Positions 7,851 to 18,400 of a stretch of DNA of 64,000 nucleotides are shown in pieces (position 1 is the stretch's first letter; every line of letters starts with the position of its first letter). The stretch is from assembly GCA_040360365.1 (NCBI GenBank), contig CP136412.1. One strand, 5' to 3'. This stretch comes from Arcanobacterium_A hippocoleae_A. GTDB lineage: Bacteria; Actinomycetota; Actinomycetes; Actinomycetales; Actinomycetaceae. A program made the translations under genes and the position numbers. The notes below the pieces were generated by a model that had not been told where the DNA came from, ran no database searches, and saw only the letters and a program-made list of their open reading frames with translations.

Positions 7851-7919
7851 CCGATTTTTAGCCCCCCCAAGGGCATACTCGCCAACGCAACCCCAGCCTT
7901 ATCAAATGCGAGGTGATAG

Positions 7920-7993
7920 TGGAGCGAATGACGGGAATCGAACCCGCGTAATCTGCTTGGAAGGCAGAGGCTCTACCATTGAGCTACATTCGC
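7920..7993 (-). tRNA. tRNA-Gly (anticodon TCC)
   Basis: The minus strand gives acceptor GCGAATG/CATTCGC, a D-arm with AGCTCAATGG, anticodon stem TCTGC/GCAGA with anticodon TCC, and T-arm GGTTCGATTCC. The discriminator is T and CCA is encoded, unlike the other two tRNA genes here. Confidence 0.95.
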
Positions 7994-8171
7994 ATTTTGT
8001 TAATCTGTGAAAACTCATCAACAACTAACTCGATAAGTTTAGCAGGAAATGGTTTTAGAAAGAAATGCGAAAGCGGAATGTGGTTCAAGTAATAAAAATG
8101 GATTGGGATTTTTAGTGAAAGTCGATTAACATTTATTGAGCGTGCTAATATCGGCGCAGAAAAATTAATAA

Positions 8172-8245
8172 CGGGGTATGGCGCAGTTTGGTAGCGCGTC
8201 CGCTTTGGGAGCGGAAGGCCGTGGGTTCAAATCCCGCTACCCCGA
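8172..8245 (+). tRNA. tRNA-Pro (anticodon TGG)
   Basis: Acceptor CGGGGTA pairs with TACCCCG. The D-arm contains GGCGCAGTTTGGTAGCGC, the anticodon stem TCCGC/GCGGA holds TGG, and the T-arm is GGTTCAAATCC. The discriminator is A and CCA is not encoded. It is 178 bases from the divergent tRNA-Gly. Confidence 0.95.
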
Positions 8246-8255
8246 CTGTGTGATG

Positions 8256-8300
8256 TCCCGCGACATAGGTCCGCCTGTGTCGCGGGATTTTCTTTGTTTT
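8256..8300 (+). terminator. Terminator of tRNA-Pro
   Basis: Perfect ten-base arms TCCCGCGACA (8256-8265) and TGTCGCGGGA (8278-8287) are followed by TTTTCTTTGTTTTT, a classical intrinsic terminator 11 bases after the tRNA. Confidence 0.9.
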
Positions 8301-8710
8301 TGCGCTGGGGTGTCTCGCGTCATGTGTCCGTTTTTGAGGGTTGTTTTGTTTGGTAGTTGCGGGGCGGGTGAATACTTAACCCCTGAAGCTCGATTTTCGG
8401 CTTTTAATCGCGCGGAATCGTTGATTTTGCATAAATATTGTTTTGGTTAACTCCTTTTTGCGGCGGAAATACGCAAGTTAGTTGGGGGTTTCCAGGTGCA
8501 CTGCTTTGCTGTTGGTTTAAGTTTTATCAATTGTGCAGTGCCCGCTTTTTATGCGGATTATGCAGATTATGCGGATGGCAGACGCCGGTTGCTTGGCGTA
8601 TTCCTGTGCCGTTAGCTGCGGAATATGAATGCAAATATGAATGCAAAATAGTGAGCTAGTACTTTTGGCACTGCTTCGAAAACTTATCGTAGGTTATCCT
8701 TATACCGGAC
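8301..8710. other. Gene-free stretch before pckG
   Basis: About 400 bases with no convincing coding frame or RNA gene. Open frames here lack ribosome-binding sites and protein-like composition. It probably holds the pckG promoter. Confidence 0.4.
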
Positions 8711-8740
8711 ACTAAAAGTTCGGCTAACCGAACTTTTAGT
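8711..8740 (+). promoter_or_regulatory. Perfect hairpin/palindrome 46 bases upstream of pckG
   Basis: Arms ACTAAAAGTTCGG (8711-8723) and CCGAACTTTTAGT (8728-8740) are exact complements with loop CTAA. No T-run follows, so an operator or a 5' UTR structure is more likely than a terminator. Its position just before the pckG ribosome site suggests control of that gene. Confidence 0.6.
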
Positions 8741-8786
8741 AATCTGGGTTATGTTCCATATTTGAATAGATAATGGAGGAATTCTG

Positions 8787-10629
8787 ATGGAAAATATCTC
8801 CCAACTCCTCAGCGAGGCTGGTCTGCACAATGAAGCTGTAGCTAGCTACGTAAGTCATTGGGCTGGAATCACCCAGCCTGCAAAAATTGAAGTTATTTCT
8901 GCCAAAGATGATGACCGGCTCATCGCCGAAGGTCTCGCGAGCGGAGAAATTGCGCCAGCCGGAGACGGTCTCTACTATTCCCGCTCTTATCACAAAGATA
9001 CGGCGCGCAGTGAAGAACGTACGGTAGTTGCCACGCATAACCCGGATGATGCAGGGGTTTACAATAACTGGAAAGATGCTGCTCAAATCACGGAAACCCA
9101 AGTTGCGCATATGCGGGGCGCATCAAAGGGAAAACAATGTATGTGGTTCCATATTTAATGGCTCCGCCAAAATCTCCGCTGGAAAAGTGGGCGCGCGGTG
9201 TAGAGTTAACCGATAATCTCACAGTAGTGCTCCATATGATTCGGATGGCGCGCGTCGGTGTTGATTATTTAAATAATCTTGATAATCCCGATGAGTTCGT
9301 GAAAGCTGTCCATGTGACCGGAGATTTAGAAAATCTTGGGCAGGGAACTGCAGAAGATAAGCGGCTTTTCGCTACGGTAGCTGATGACCGCACAATTTTG
9401 CATTTTGGTTCTTCTTATGGCGGGAATGCGCTGCTTGGGAAAATTGCGCATGGTTTGCGTCAGGCTGCGTATGACGGCTGGGCTTCGAAGGAATTCCTCT
9501 CTGAACAGTTTATGCTGATTGGGATTAAAGATAAGCAGGAGAATCGGACCTACTACGTATGCGGCGGCTTCCCGTCGGCATCTGGAAAAACTAATCTCGC
9601 AATGATGCTTGCCCCGGATGCTTTGGGGGATCGTTACGAAGTGAATTTCTATGGTGATGATATTGTCTGGCTCCGTGTTGGCAGCGACGGCCGAATTTAC
9701 GGGATGAATCCAGAATACGGTGCTTTTGGTGTTGCGAAAGATACCAATTGGGAATCTAATCCAACTGCGATGGAGGCGATTAAAGCCGGGACAAAAACCC
9801 TGTTCACTAATGTTGCGTACAATCCGCAAACAGAAGAAGTCTGGTGGGAGGGAAGACCCCGGATTATCCGGAGGATGTAACCGGCTGGCTCGATTGGAAA
9901 GGTAATAAAATTTCCGACCGTCCGGTAGAAAAGCAGCGTTCGAAAGCGAAAGGAGACGAGTGGGCGCACCCGAATTCCCGCTTTACTGCGTCCCTGGCAA
10001 ATGTTCCGAATGTCGCTCCGGATTATGAAGATCCGCGCGGAGTGCCGATTGATGCAATTATTTTCGGCGGTCGTGTAAAAGATCGTGAACCTTTGATTCG
10101 TGCAATTACAGATTTAGCTGAGGGAGTGTACGACGGCTTAACTTTGGGTGCGGAAGCAACCGCGGCTGCAGAGGGTAAAGAGGGTGTACTGCGTTATGAT
10201 CCGATGTCAATGCGCCCATTTATGTCTTATCCTGAGGGTGAGTATGCGCGTCATTGGCTGAATATAATTGGGCAAGCCGAGCATCAGCCGATTTTTGCAC
10301 ACGTGAATTGGTTCCAGAAAGATCCTGCAGACGGGCATTTCCGCTGGCCGGGTTATCGTGATAATTTGCGGGCATTGCTGTGGCTGTTGGATTTGAAAGA
10401 GGGCCGTGTAACGGGTGAGAAGACGCCAGTGGGAATCGTTCCGAAACGTGAAGAGCTGAATCTCGCCGGTTTTGCTGGGGATTTGGCAGATTTGGATGCT
10501 TTGCTCACTGTGGATCCGGAACTTTGGAAGCGGGAGATTGGCTACCGTGAAGAGCATTTGCAGCAGTTTGCGAATTTGCCGGAAGAAATTTGGGAAGCGC
10601 ATCGCAAAGTTGCTGCAGCATTGCAATAA
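8787..10629 (+). CDS. pckG: Phosphoenolpyruvate carboxykinase, GTP type (frame broken twice)
   Basis: Converts oxaloacetate and GTP to phosphoenolpyruvate, CO2 and GDP in the cytoplasm, linking the TCA cycle to gluconeogenesis (or the reverse). Joined across two breaks it has about 614 residues, normal for the family. It shows THNPDDAGVYNNW, KTMYVVPYLMAP, the P-loop FPSASGKTNLAMM, the metal-site FYGDDIVW and the C-terminal GYRDNLRALLWLL. Breaks lie in A-runs at 9131-9134 and near 9853; one added A at each restores the frame. The P-loop normally reads PSACGKTN in GTP enzymes; here the reactive Cys is Ser (TCT 9581-9583). GGAGGA at 8775-8780 fixes the start at ATG 8787. Confidence 0.9.
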
Positions 10630-10691
10630 GTTGCAGCAGTGTGACTTCCGCTGCTGCGGATTATGAAAATCTGCGGCTGGTAACGGTTCCT

Positions 10692-10736
10692 GGCTGTGGA
10701 AGTATTAGTGCAAAGAAATACTTCCGCAGCCGGTGC
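10692..10736 (+). terminator. Terminator of pckG
   Basis: Fifteen-base arms (10692-10706 and 10717-10731) pair with a single G-T, followed by GGTGCTGTTTTG. A smaller GCAGCAG/CTGCTGC stem just after the stop codon may add to it. Confidence 0.65.
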
Positions 10737-11047
10737 TGTTTTGTTAATGCGCGCTGCAGGCATGATGGATTGGCGTGGTTTCGCAAAATTCGGGTCTGAT
10801 TCAAAAAATTTTCAGATGCTGGTTTTCCGCTGTTGTTTTATTTTAGTTCATGCTGAATTGTGATGTTGATCTGAAATTTGTGCAAATAACAGCAGATTTA
10901 TTGCTTTGGATTTCGCTTAATCCGCGATATTTCGCGGCTTGCTCTAGAGCGGTATTTCGTGTTCGTAGTTTCGATAGTATTTCCAATCACATTCTTGTTG
11001 GGACTTATGTCTATTTCGTTTTGCACTAGTTTGCGTTAGTTTATTTC

Positions 11048-11066
11048 TTAGGTTAGCCTAATAAGA
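11048..11066 (+). promoter_or_regulatory. DtxR/IdeR-type metal-regulator box
   Basis: TTAGGTTAGCCTAA followed by TAAGA matches the first 14 of the 19 positions of the DtxR consensus TTAGGTTAGCCTAACCTAA exactly. It lies 46 bases before the metal-binding lipoprotein gene, where a metal-loaded DtxR-family repressor would block transcription. Whether the regulator senses iron or manganese cannot be told from the site. The rest of the 10737-11111 gap shows nothing else. Confidence 0.75.
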
Positions 11067-11111
11067 GAAATGATGTTCGGCTTTACGAACAAAACTGAAT
11101 GATGAGGAAAA

Positions 11112-12050
11112 ATGAAATTTAAATCCGTTATCGCCGGTATCGCAGCAATCGCACTTGCTGGATCGATTGGTGCATGCTCTACCGATTCAAAGGATGGAAA
11201 GTCTGCGAAGAGCGACGATAAGTTAAAGATTGTCGCTACTACCGGATATCTGGCAGACGCCGTGAAAAACATTGCTCCGGATAGTGAAATCACAACACTT
11301 GTTGCGCCGGGCGGCGATCCGCATACGCAAGAGCTGACCACGAAAGATACTGAGAAGATTCAGCAGGCTGATTTGGTAGTTTGGACCAGCCATGACATGG
11401 AACATAAAATGATGGACCAGTTCGACGGGCTCGGCGATAAGTCGCTTCCGGCTGCGGAATCGATTCCACGGGATATGCTGCTTGATTGGGAAGAAGACGG
11501 GAAGATTGAAGGGCATGATCCTCACGTTTGGAACGATCCGATTGGTTGGCAGTACGCGGTAACAGCAGCAGCGGAAAAGATTGCCAAGATTGATAAAGAC
11601 AATGCGGATAAGTATATTGCGAACGGCAAAGCTTACAATGAGAAAATTCAAGCAATGCACGAAAAAGCAAAGGAACAATTCGACAAGATTCCAGCTGATC
11701 GCCGGACTTTAGTTACCGGTCATGATGCTTTCAATTATCTTGGCCGCACTTACGGATTGCAGATTTTTGCTACAGACATGGTCTCCTCTGAATCTGAAAT
11801 TTCCGCTGTTCAGCTTGAAGAACTGGCTACCATGATTGCCGAAAAGAAAGTACCGGTAATTTTCTATGACAATCTGAAGAGTCCGGAAGTAGTAAAGCAT
11901 CTCCAGGAGATTGTGAAATCTAAAGGCTGGGATGTGAAACTTTCCGACACAGAACTATATGCAGATACGCTTGGCGAGTCGGCACCAACCGACACCTATT
12001 TGGGCGCATTCGAGCATAACGTAAAAGCTATTGTGAAAGCACTCTCTTAA
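11112..12050 (+). CDS. Metal ABC transporter substrate-binding lipoprotein (ZnuA/TroA family)
   Basis: Captures a divalent metal outside the membrane and hands it to the permease encoded downstream. The protein has 312 residues: a lipoprotein signal with lipobox SIGAC near residue 22, then a cluster A-I binding fold. Predicted metal ligands are His71 (PGGDPHTQE), His138 (HDPHVWND), His204 (TGHDAFNYL) and Asp285 (ELYADTLG). This His3-Asp set is the one in TroA, which binds Zn and Mn; typical Mn-specific PsaA proteins have Glu at the third place. Each ligand can be read, but specificity is inference. A DtxR-like box lies just upstream, favouring Mn or Fe control. A strong hairpin separates it from the ATPase gene. 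Confidence 0.9.
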   Translation: MKFKSVIAGIAAIALAGSIGACSTDSKDGKSAKSDDKLKIVATTGYLADAVKNIAPDSEITTLVAPGGDPHTQELTTKDTEKIQQADLVVWTSHDMEHKMMDQFDGLGDKSLPAAESIPRDMLLDWEEDGKIEGHDPHVWNDPIGWQYAVTAAAEKIAKIDKDNADKYIANGKAYNEKIQAMHEKAKEQFDKIPADRRTLVTGHDAFNYLGRTYGLQIFATDMVSSESEISAVQLEELATMIAEKKVPVIFYDNLKSPEVVKHLQEIVKSKGWDVKLSDTELYADTLGESAPTDTYLGAFEHNVKAIVKALS

Positions 12051-12068
12051 TGCGTGTTGTGTGAGTGC

Positions 12069-12125
12069 GACGGCGGACGCCAGGGGCAGCTGTTTCCTCT
12101 TCTCTTGGCGTCCGTCGTCTTTATC
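12069..12125 (+). terminator. Hairpin between the binding-protein and ATPase genes
   Basis: Fourteen-base arms (12069-12082 and 12106-12119) with one mismatch are followed by TTTATCTTTTAA. It should reduce read-through, making the binding protein more abundant than the ATPase and permeases, a common arrangement in ABC importer operons. Confidence 0.75.
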
Positions 12126-12221
12126 TTTTAATATACCGTTGCTGCGCTGGCGGTTGAAAATCTGAATTCAGTTAAAAGCTTGGAAAATTCACGGACAAAA
12201 GTGAAAGTAAAGGTTTACCTT

Positions 12222-12946
12222 ATGCAAACACCTTGTGTGGTAAATAATCTCAGTGCCGCCTACCGAGACCGTTTAGCTCTTTCGAATGTAAGTTTCGAAG
12301 TTCCAAAGGGTGAAATTGTGGCGATTCTTGGCCCAAACGGTGCCGGAAAGTCTACCCTGATTAAAGCGATGCTCGAACTGATTCCGCGTGTATCGGGTGA
12401 AGCAAAATTCTTTGGAAGTGCGATTGGGAAAGTCCGCAAGCGTGTTGCCTATATGCCGCAGTCCGCTTCAATAGACTGGGATTTTCCAGCTCGGGTGAAA
12501 GATGTCGTTCTGATGGGTACTTATGCGCGGCTCGGATGGCTGCGCCGCCCCAAAAATCAGACTATGATATTGCGCGTACAGCGATGGAGCAGCTTGAAAT
12601 TGCTGATTTGGCAAATCGGCAAATATCGGAGCTTTCCGGCGGGCAAAAACAGCGTACTTTTGTGGCTCGCGCGTTAGCATCCCACGCAGATTTACTCGTC
12701 ATGGATGAACCTTTTGCGGGAGTCGACATTAAATCGGAACAAACGATTCTCCAGGCAATGCGGCTGCTTGCAGATTCTGGAAAAACCGTGCTGCTGGTAC
12801 ATCATGATTTGGCAACAGTACGTGATTTCTGCTCAAGTGTGGTCTTGCTGCGTGAGGGAAGTTTAGTGGCGGCTGGTCCGCTTTCGCAGGCTTTCACTTC
12901 GGACAATATTTCGCGCGCCTATGGGATTGACGGGGTAGTTGGATGA
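12222..12946 (+). CDS. Metal ABC transporter ATP-binding protein (frame broken once)
   Basis: Energises metal uptake from the cytoplasmic face. Joined across one break it has about 241 residues: Walker A GPNGAGKST, the Q-loop YMPQSASIDWDFP typical of cluster-9 metal importers, signature LSGGQKQR, Walker B LLVMDEP and H-loop LLVHHDL. The start is ATG 12222, preceded by TAAAGG; the frame is open further upstream without similarity. The break lies in the A-run 12552-12556, where one more A joins RRPKK to SDYDIARTAMEQ. The stop overlaps the permease start by four bases (ATGA), so the genes are translationally coupled. Confidence 0.9.
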
Positions 12947-13976
12947 TGCTTGCTTTTTCACTGATTCCGCTTAGTGATTTTTGGGCCACCTACAGTTTTC
13001 GGGTAATGACTGCGGGCGCGCTCCTTGTGGGATTGTTTGCTGGTGCGCTCGGATCAATTTTATATGTCCGGAAGCAATCATTAGTTTCCGACGTGGTTGG
13101 GCACAGCTCAATCGCAGGAATCGTCGGCGGTTTTGTGATTGCGTCAATTCTGGGCGGCGACGGACAGTCGATTCTGATTCTCACAATCGGTGCGACGATT
13201 TCCGGACTGCTTGCCGTCGTTACTACTAATAAAATTGCAGAAAAATCGAAAGTTGGAATCGAAGCGGCAATGGCTATTTCGCTTGCGATTTTCTACGGCG
13301 GGGAATGGTAGTGCTGCGTCTATTGTCATTTTCTTCGTTCTCCGGGCGTTCCGGCATCTCGCAGTATCTTTTCGGAAATGCTGCTACGATGCGGCAAATC
13401 GATGTGATTACTGTTGGTGTGCTTGGAATGCTTGCACTGGCTGCGGTGATTCTTGCTTGGAAAGAAATCGCGCTTTTTGCTTTTGATCCGATAGGTGCAC
13501 GGGCAGCAGGTTTTTCACCTGTTGTTCTCAATGCGGTAATTACCATGTGCACCACGATTGGGATTGTTATCGGGGTGAAATCTGTGGGTGTGGTGCTGAT
13601 GGTTGCTTTTGCGATTATCCCGGCAGCTACAGCACGGCAATGGACTGATAATTTACGTTTACTTGTGATAATTGCAGGTGTTATCGGGGCTTTAGCTGGC
13701 GGAATTGGTTCATATTTAGCGGTTTCAATTGGGAAAGTTCCAACCGGTCCGGTGATTGTGATTTTGCTGTCTCTCGCGCTTGGAGTTTCTTTAATATTTT
13801 CTCCGCATCGGTCTCTGCTTGCTTATCGTTATCGGCGGCAGCAGCATCTTTCGCGTCTTTCGGCAGGTGCGCAGCCGGCAGCTGACAATTTTTCATCAAG
13901 TCTTCCAATAAAACCGGAATCAGGAACTTCAGCGGTACTCGAAACGCAAAATGATTCAGTAAAAGTAGGTGTGTGA
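12943..13976 (+). CDS. Metal ABC transporter permease 1 (frame broken once)
   Basis: An ABC-3 family inner-membrane channel subunit. Joined across the break it has about 344 residues with eight or nine hydrophobic segments. It contains the conserved region VSDVVGHSSIAGIVGGF, close to the usual D-A-x-SH-A-x-LPG pattern, and later VGVVLMVAFAIIPAATA. The break is in the GGGG run 13300-13303; adding one G joins AIFYGG to GMVVLRLL and SQYLFGNAAT. A polar C-terminal tail of about 60 residues, from YRYRRQQHLSRL, is longer than usual. It overlaps both neighbours by four bases. Confidence 0.85.
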
Positions 13977-14857
13977 TGAGTTTTCTTTTTGCGGCTGCAC
14001 TGCTTGCAGTAACGACTTCGCTTACTTGTGCGCTGCCGGGAACGTTTTTGGTATTACGGCGGCAGGCAATGCTGGTAGATGCTATGAGTCACGCTGTGCT
14101 TCCGGGGATTGTGCTTGGGGCATTGCTGGCAGGTTCGACATACTCTCCGATAATGGTTTTCTGTGCTGCAGCTTTCGGGCTCGTCGTGGTGCTTGGGGCG
14201 AACTATCTCCAGTCCACCGGGCTGCTTTCAAAAGATGCGAGCCAGGGTGTAATTTTTCCGTTGCTGTTTTCCGCCGGTGTAATCATGCTTTCCACAGTTC
14301 TTGCGAATGTACATATTTGCGAAGATACAGTGCTTACCGGTGATTTGAATCTGCTTGCGCTTGATACTGAGCGGCTAATTCTTGCCGGCCGCGATTTCGG
14401 ACCGCGCGCAATGTGGATGATGCTGCTAATTTTGGCTGCCAATACGGTTTTTCTTGCACTCACATACAAGGTAATGCAGCTTGTGACGTTCGATCGGGAA
14501 TCAGCGCAAGCGATTGGATTCCCAATTCGGATTGTTGAAACAGGATTCATGATTCTCGTGGCGCTCACGATTGTGGTTGCATTTTCGACGGCAGGGGCGA
14601 TTCTCGTGATTGCACTGATGGTCACCCCGGCAGCCACCGCAATACTTTTGACGAATTCTTTACCGCGGGTAATTGCTTTGACGCTTGTTATTTCTGTTGT
14701 GAGTGCAATAGTCGGTTTCGTTTTAGCGTGGCATTTTAATCTTGCCACCTCGGCAATGATGGCATTTACCGATGGAATAATCTTTCTTGCGGTTATGTTT
14801 GCAGAACGCTGCTGGTTGAATCGCAGCACAAAGGCAGCATCTAAAGCAAAGCTGTGA
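13973..14857 (+). CDS. Metal ABC transporter permease 2
   Basis: A second ABC-3 family channel subunit of 294 residues, intact. It has about eight membrane segments, the motif MLVDAMSHAVLPGIVLG near residue 35 and ILVIALMVTPAATA in the second half, as in MntC/MntD and SitC/SitD. Two different permeases after one ATPase and one binding protein is the SitABCD/MntABCD layout, pointing to a heterodimeric Mn/Zn (or Fe) channel. It starts inside the last codons of permease 1 (ATGA at 13973-13976). No terminator is evident directly after the stop. Confidence 0.9.
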   Translation: MMSFLFAAALLAVTTSLTCALPGTFLVLRRQAMLVDAMSHAVLPGIVLGALLAGSTYSPIMVFCAAAFGLVVVLGANYLQSTGLLSKDASQGVIFPLLFSAGVIMLSTVLANVHICEDTVLTGDLNLLALDTERLILAGRDFGPRAMWMMLLILAANTVFLALTYKVMQLVTFDRESAQAIGFPIRIVETGFMILVALTIVVAFSTAGAILVIALMVTPAATAILLTNSLPRVIALTLVISVVSAIVGFVLAWHFNLATSAMMAFTDGIIFLAVMFAERCWLNRSTKAASKAKL

Positions 14858-15430
14858 TTAAGAATCGGCAATATTTACAAGCGTTTAATAATTAGTGCTT
14901 GTTTTTGGTCTGGTTTTGCAATCCGCAGCTGTTTTGCGGTTTTCGCTTTCTCAGGGCTTGGTTCAGATTTTTACTTAATCTGATTGCAGCTGTTTTGCGG
15001 TGCATTTTATCGCCGGCGATACACTGCAAAGACCTTTCTAACTTGTCAGCGGTTCTATCGGCGGTGCGGGCTTATCTGCGGGTGCTGCTGGTTGGGAATC
15101 TTTGGTGTGAGCAGGCTTTTTCATTGAAATAAGACCTAAGACTCAGATTGCAGAATTAATTTAAAGTTAACCGCTGTTTAACGCAGATAGCGGAAGTGAT
15201 ATTCGATTATTGGCTGTACGGGAGCGGTGCAATTGCGGTAAGTTGTGCTGTAACGTCTTGAATGGCGCAGCTGGTGAATTTTTGAGTTCGGCAAAGAAGC
15301 TGTCTGGAATACTGAGTTTTAACCGCAGCAGTTTTTGCCGGATCAAGTGTTTGAAAGCGGTTTTACGCTTACGATTAAAATTCTTCAGCAGTTATGGATA
15401 TAGATAATCGCAACCATAAAAGGAGCAAAG
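14858..15430. other. Gene-free stretch with a 16-base direct repeat
   Basis: No credible gene. GCAGCTGTTTTGCGGT occurs at 14925-14940 and again at 14986-15001. A short hairpin CAGATT/AATCTG lies at 14964-14982. The promoter of the GH101 gene should be here; I could not place it. AAAGGAG at 15419-15425 is the ribosome site for that gene. Confidence 0.5.
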
Positions 15431-18400
15431 ATGCGTCCGAGAAAATGGAGTGGTGCGGTGGCTGCGTGCACAATGATTGCACTAGCAGGGATTGTGCCAG
15501 CCGCCCGCGGTGCAGCTGCTTATGAGTACACGCCGATTGAACAGGCGGGTATGAAAGCGGTAGCGGCCGACTCGACTGCAACCTCAGGTGAAGGGACAAA
15601 TGGTCCAATCGCATTAGTTATTGATGGGAAGACGGATACATACTGGCATACTGAATATGCAAGTGAGACTGCACCGCTTCCGCACTGGTTTGTAATCGAC
15701 CTGGGTGCGGAAACTGAAAATGTGGGGCGGGTAACGCTTCTGCCGCGGCAGTCCTCGAACGGTTCGGGCCGTGTTGGAGAGTATCAGGTAGAGCTGTCTA
15801 CTGATGAAAAATGCGCTGCTGCGGATACTGCAGAAACCGCGCAATACACACTCGCGAAAGCAGGATCGGTACCAGCTGCTCCAGAAGCTGGAAAACTGGC
15901 GGCAGTAAATATTGATTTCACTCCGGCGGCAGCACGCTGTGTGAAAGTTACCTATAAGAGTTCGTGGGGCGGTAACGATTCAAGTGAAAACGTTGCTTCA
16001 CTTGCTGAGTTCGGTGCGGCAACTGCTGCAGCCGCTTCCGCTCCTGATCTCCCAACAGGGAATGGTCCGGAAATCGTTGTGCCGGAAAACGCGCTTGAAA
16101 TTACCGACGGAACCCTTACCGTGCGCACGCATCCAAACTTTCCGCAGGTAGTCGATTACCGCCTTGGAGACAAACAGCTTGCGGGCAAGTACGGCGAAGC
16201 TTTGCAGCAGATTACGCTGAACGGATCTGCTGTAGCCGTTACCGTCGGCACTCCTGAAGTTTCATCTGATAAGTCCGCGGTTACATATCCGCTTACTGCC
16301 GCTGCGCCGAGTAAAATTTCGCTGCAGGCAGTGTTGTCTGTACAGGATGGCGTACTTAACTATGAACTGCGTGATATCAAGGATCCGGATGGTACGCTGC
16401 GGACTATCGCAATCCCGGGCCTTGATCTTGTGTCGCTAAATGGCAAAGATGCTTCTGCGCAAATTTATGCTGCGCGGATCTCGGTAGACCGCGCAGTATC
16501 TGGTGACCGCATGATTAATGTGCGGGAATCTGGTGCTGCTTCCGGTAACGCTTTTATGATTACTGCAGCAAACTCTGAACTTGCGGCAGGTTTTGAAACT
16601 AATGCGATTGGCGCCGACGGCGGGAGCTTAGCTGCAACCGACAGCCGTTTCAGTTATGCGGTGTCGGCGATGTCCGGGCAGAATGTCGGGAAGATTTCAC
16701 CAGCTTCCTGGGTTTATCGTTCCGCGGAAGTTGCGCAATATGATCAGGGCAGCGGCATCGGTGTTGATCCAAACCCGATGGTAAAGGTGAAAATCGTCGC
16801 TGATGCAAACAATGATCAGAAAATTGATTGGCAAGACGGTGCGACAGCTGTCCGTGACGTGCTGACTCCAGCTAACGGACGTGACGATATCAAGAACTAT
16901 GTCGTGATGCGGATCCCGTTTAATATTGTTTCGCAGGCTACCCATCCATTTCTGCGGACTCTCGATGATACGAAGCGTATCTCGCTGGCAACAGATAATC
17001 TGGGACAAGAAGTTCTTTTGAAAGGATACCAGGCTGAAGGCCACGATTCGGCACAAGGTGATTATGGCGGCAACTATAACGAACGCGCCGGCGGGCTGAA
17101 AGATTTGCAGACACTCGTCGCTGAAGGTAAGAACTGGAATGCTGCTTTTGGAATACACGTAAACGCTACCGAAACTTACTCGGAAGCAAATTGTTTTGCC
17201 GATGCAAATAATCCCAGTGCAGAAAGTGCGGCCGCGCCTTGCGAGGTTAATCTTCCGCCGGGAAAAGCTTGGGGCTGGATGAACCAAGCGTACTATATGA
17301 ATGAAAAGAAAGATCTTGCAACCGGTAATGTCCTGAAACGTCTCCAACAGCTGCGTGCGGATTTCCCAGCTGATTCGAATCTGAATTGGCTGTATTGGGA
17401 TGTTTACTACAAGCACGGCTGGCAGGCGCAGCGTTTCGCCTATGAAATGCAGCGTCAAGGATGGCGTCTTGGTTCCGAATGGGCATACTCAATGCCGCAA
17501 TATTCTACATGGTCGCATTGGGCAACTGATGAAAAGTACGGCGGTCAGAATCAAAAGGGGATTAACTCGAAGCTGATTCGCTATGTCGAGAATTCATACC
17601 GTGATACCTTTAATCCGGATCCAATGCTGGGGAATGCAAATATTATCGACTTTGAAGGCTGGACCGGACACGTGAACTACAATGAGTTCATCAAGAATGT
17701 TTGGGAACGTAATCTGCCGGTAAAGTTCTTACAGCAGTCGCATATTCGAACTTGGAAAGACGGAGAAATCACTTTCGAAAACGGTACTGTAGTCACATCG
17801 GCACAATCCGCTATTGGCGGCGGAGTAGCTCCAGTGAACCGCACCATCAACTATGACGGTGCAACCGTCTTTAAGAATGGCGGATCTTATCTGCTTCCGT
17901 GGAAGAATGGGGGCACGGATCGGCTTTATTACTGGAATCCAGGCAACAGTGCCCAAACATGGCAGCTTACTAACCAGTTCAAGAATCAGCGCTCGCTTAC
18001 GCTTTTCAAACTTACCGATACTGGACGGGAAAAGGTTGCAGATCTTGCAGTTTCCGGCGGTACAGTAAATATTCCGGCAACTGCAGAAAATACTGCCTAT
18101 GCGCTCTATCCAACTAGTGCGGTACCGGCTGTGAAAGATCCAAATTGGGGTCAAGGATCAGGAATTACAGATCCGGGTTTCTTCTCCGAAAATCTCGATG
18201 CTTACAAGACCACTGGCAGAGTAACAATTGAGAAATCTGATCGGAATAATGCGTTTGCGCAGCTTGGCGCAGGTGCTGCTTCGCTTTCACAAAATGTAAA
18301 GCTCAATCCTGGTACTTATTCAGCTTGGGCCTGGATCGAAATCCAGCCGGGAAAGAAGCGGAAAGTTGCTGTCTCGGTAAGCGGCGACGGTGTACAGCCA

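Noticed and set aside
2210..8245. tRNA-bounded att-site duplication for the island
   Set aside because: I looked for a repeat of the 3' ends of tRNA-Val, tRNA-Gly or tRNA-Pro within the island and found none.
8178..8659. Plus-strand frames overlapping and following tRNA-Pro
   Set aside because: They read through the tRNA and its terminator and are not protein-like.
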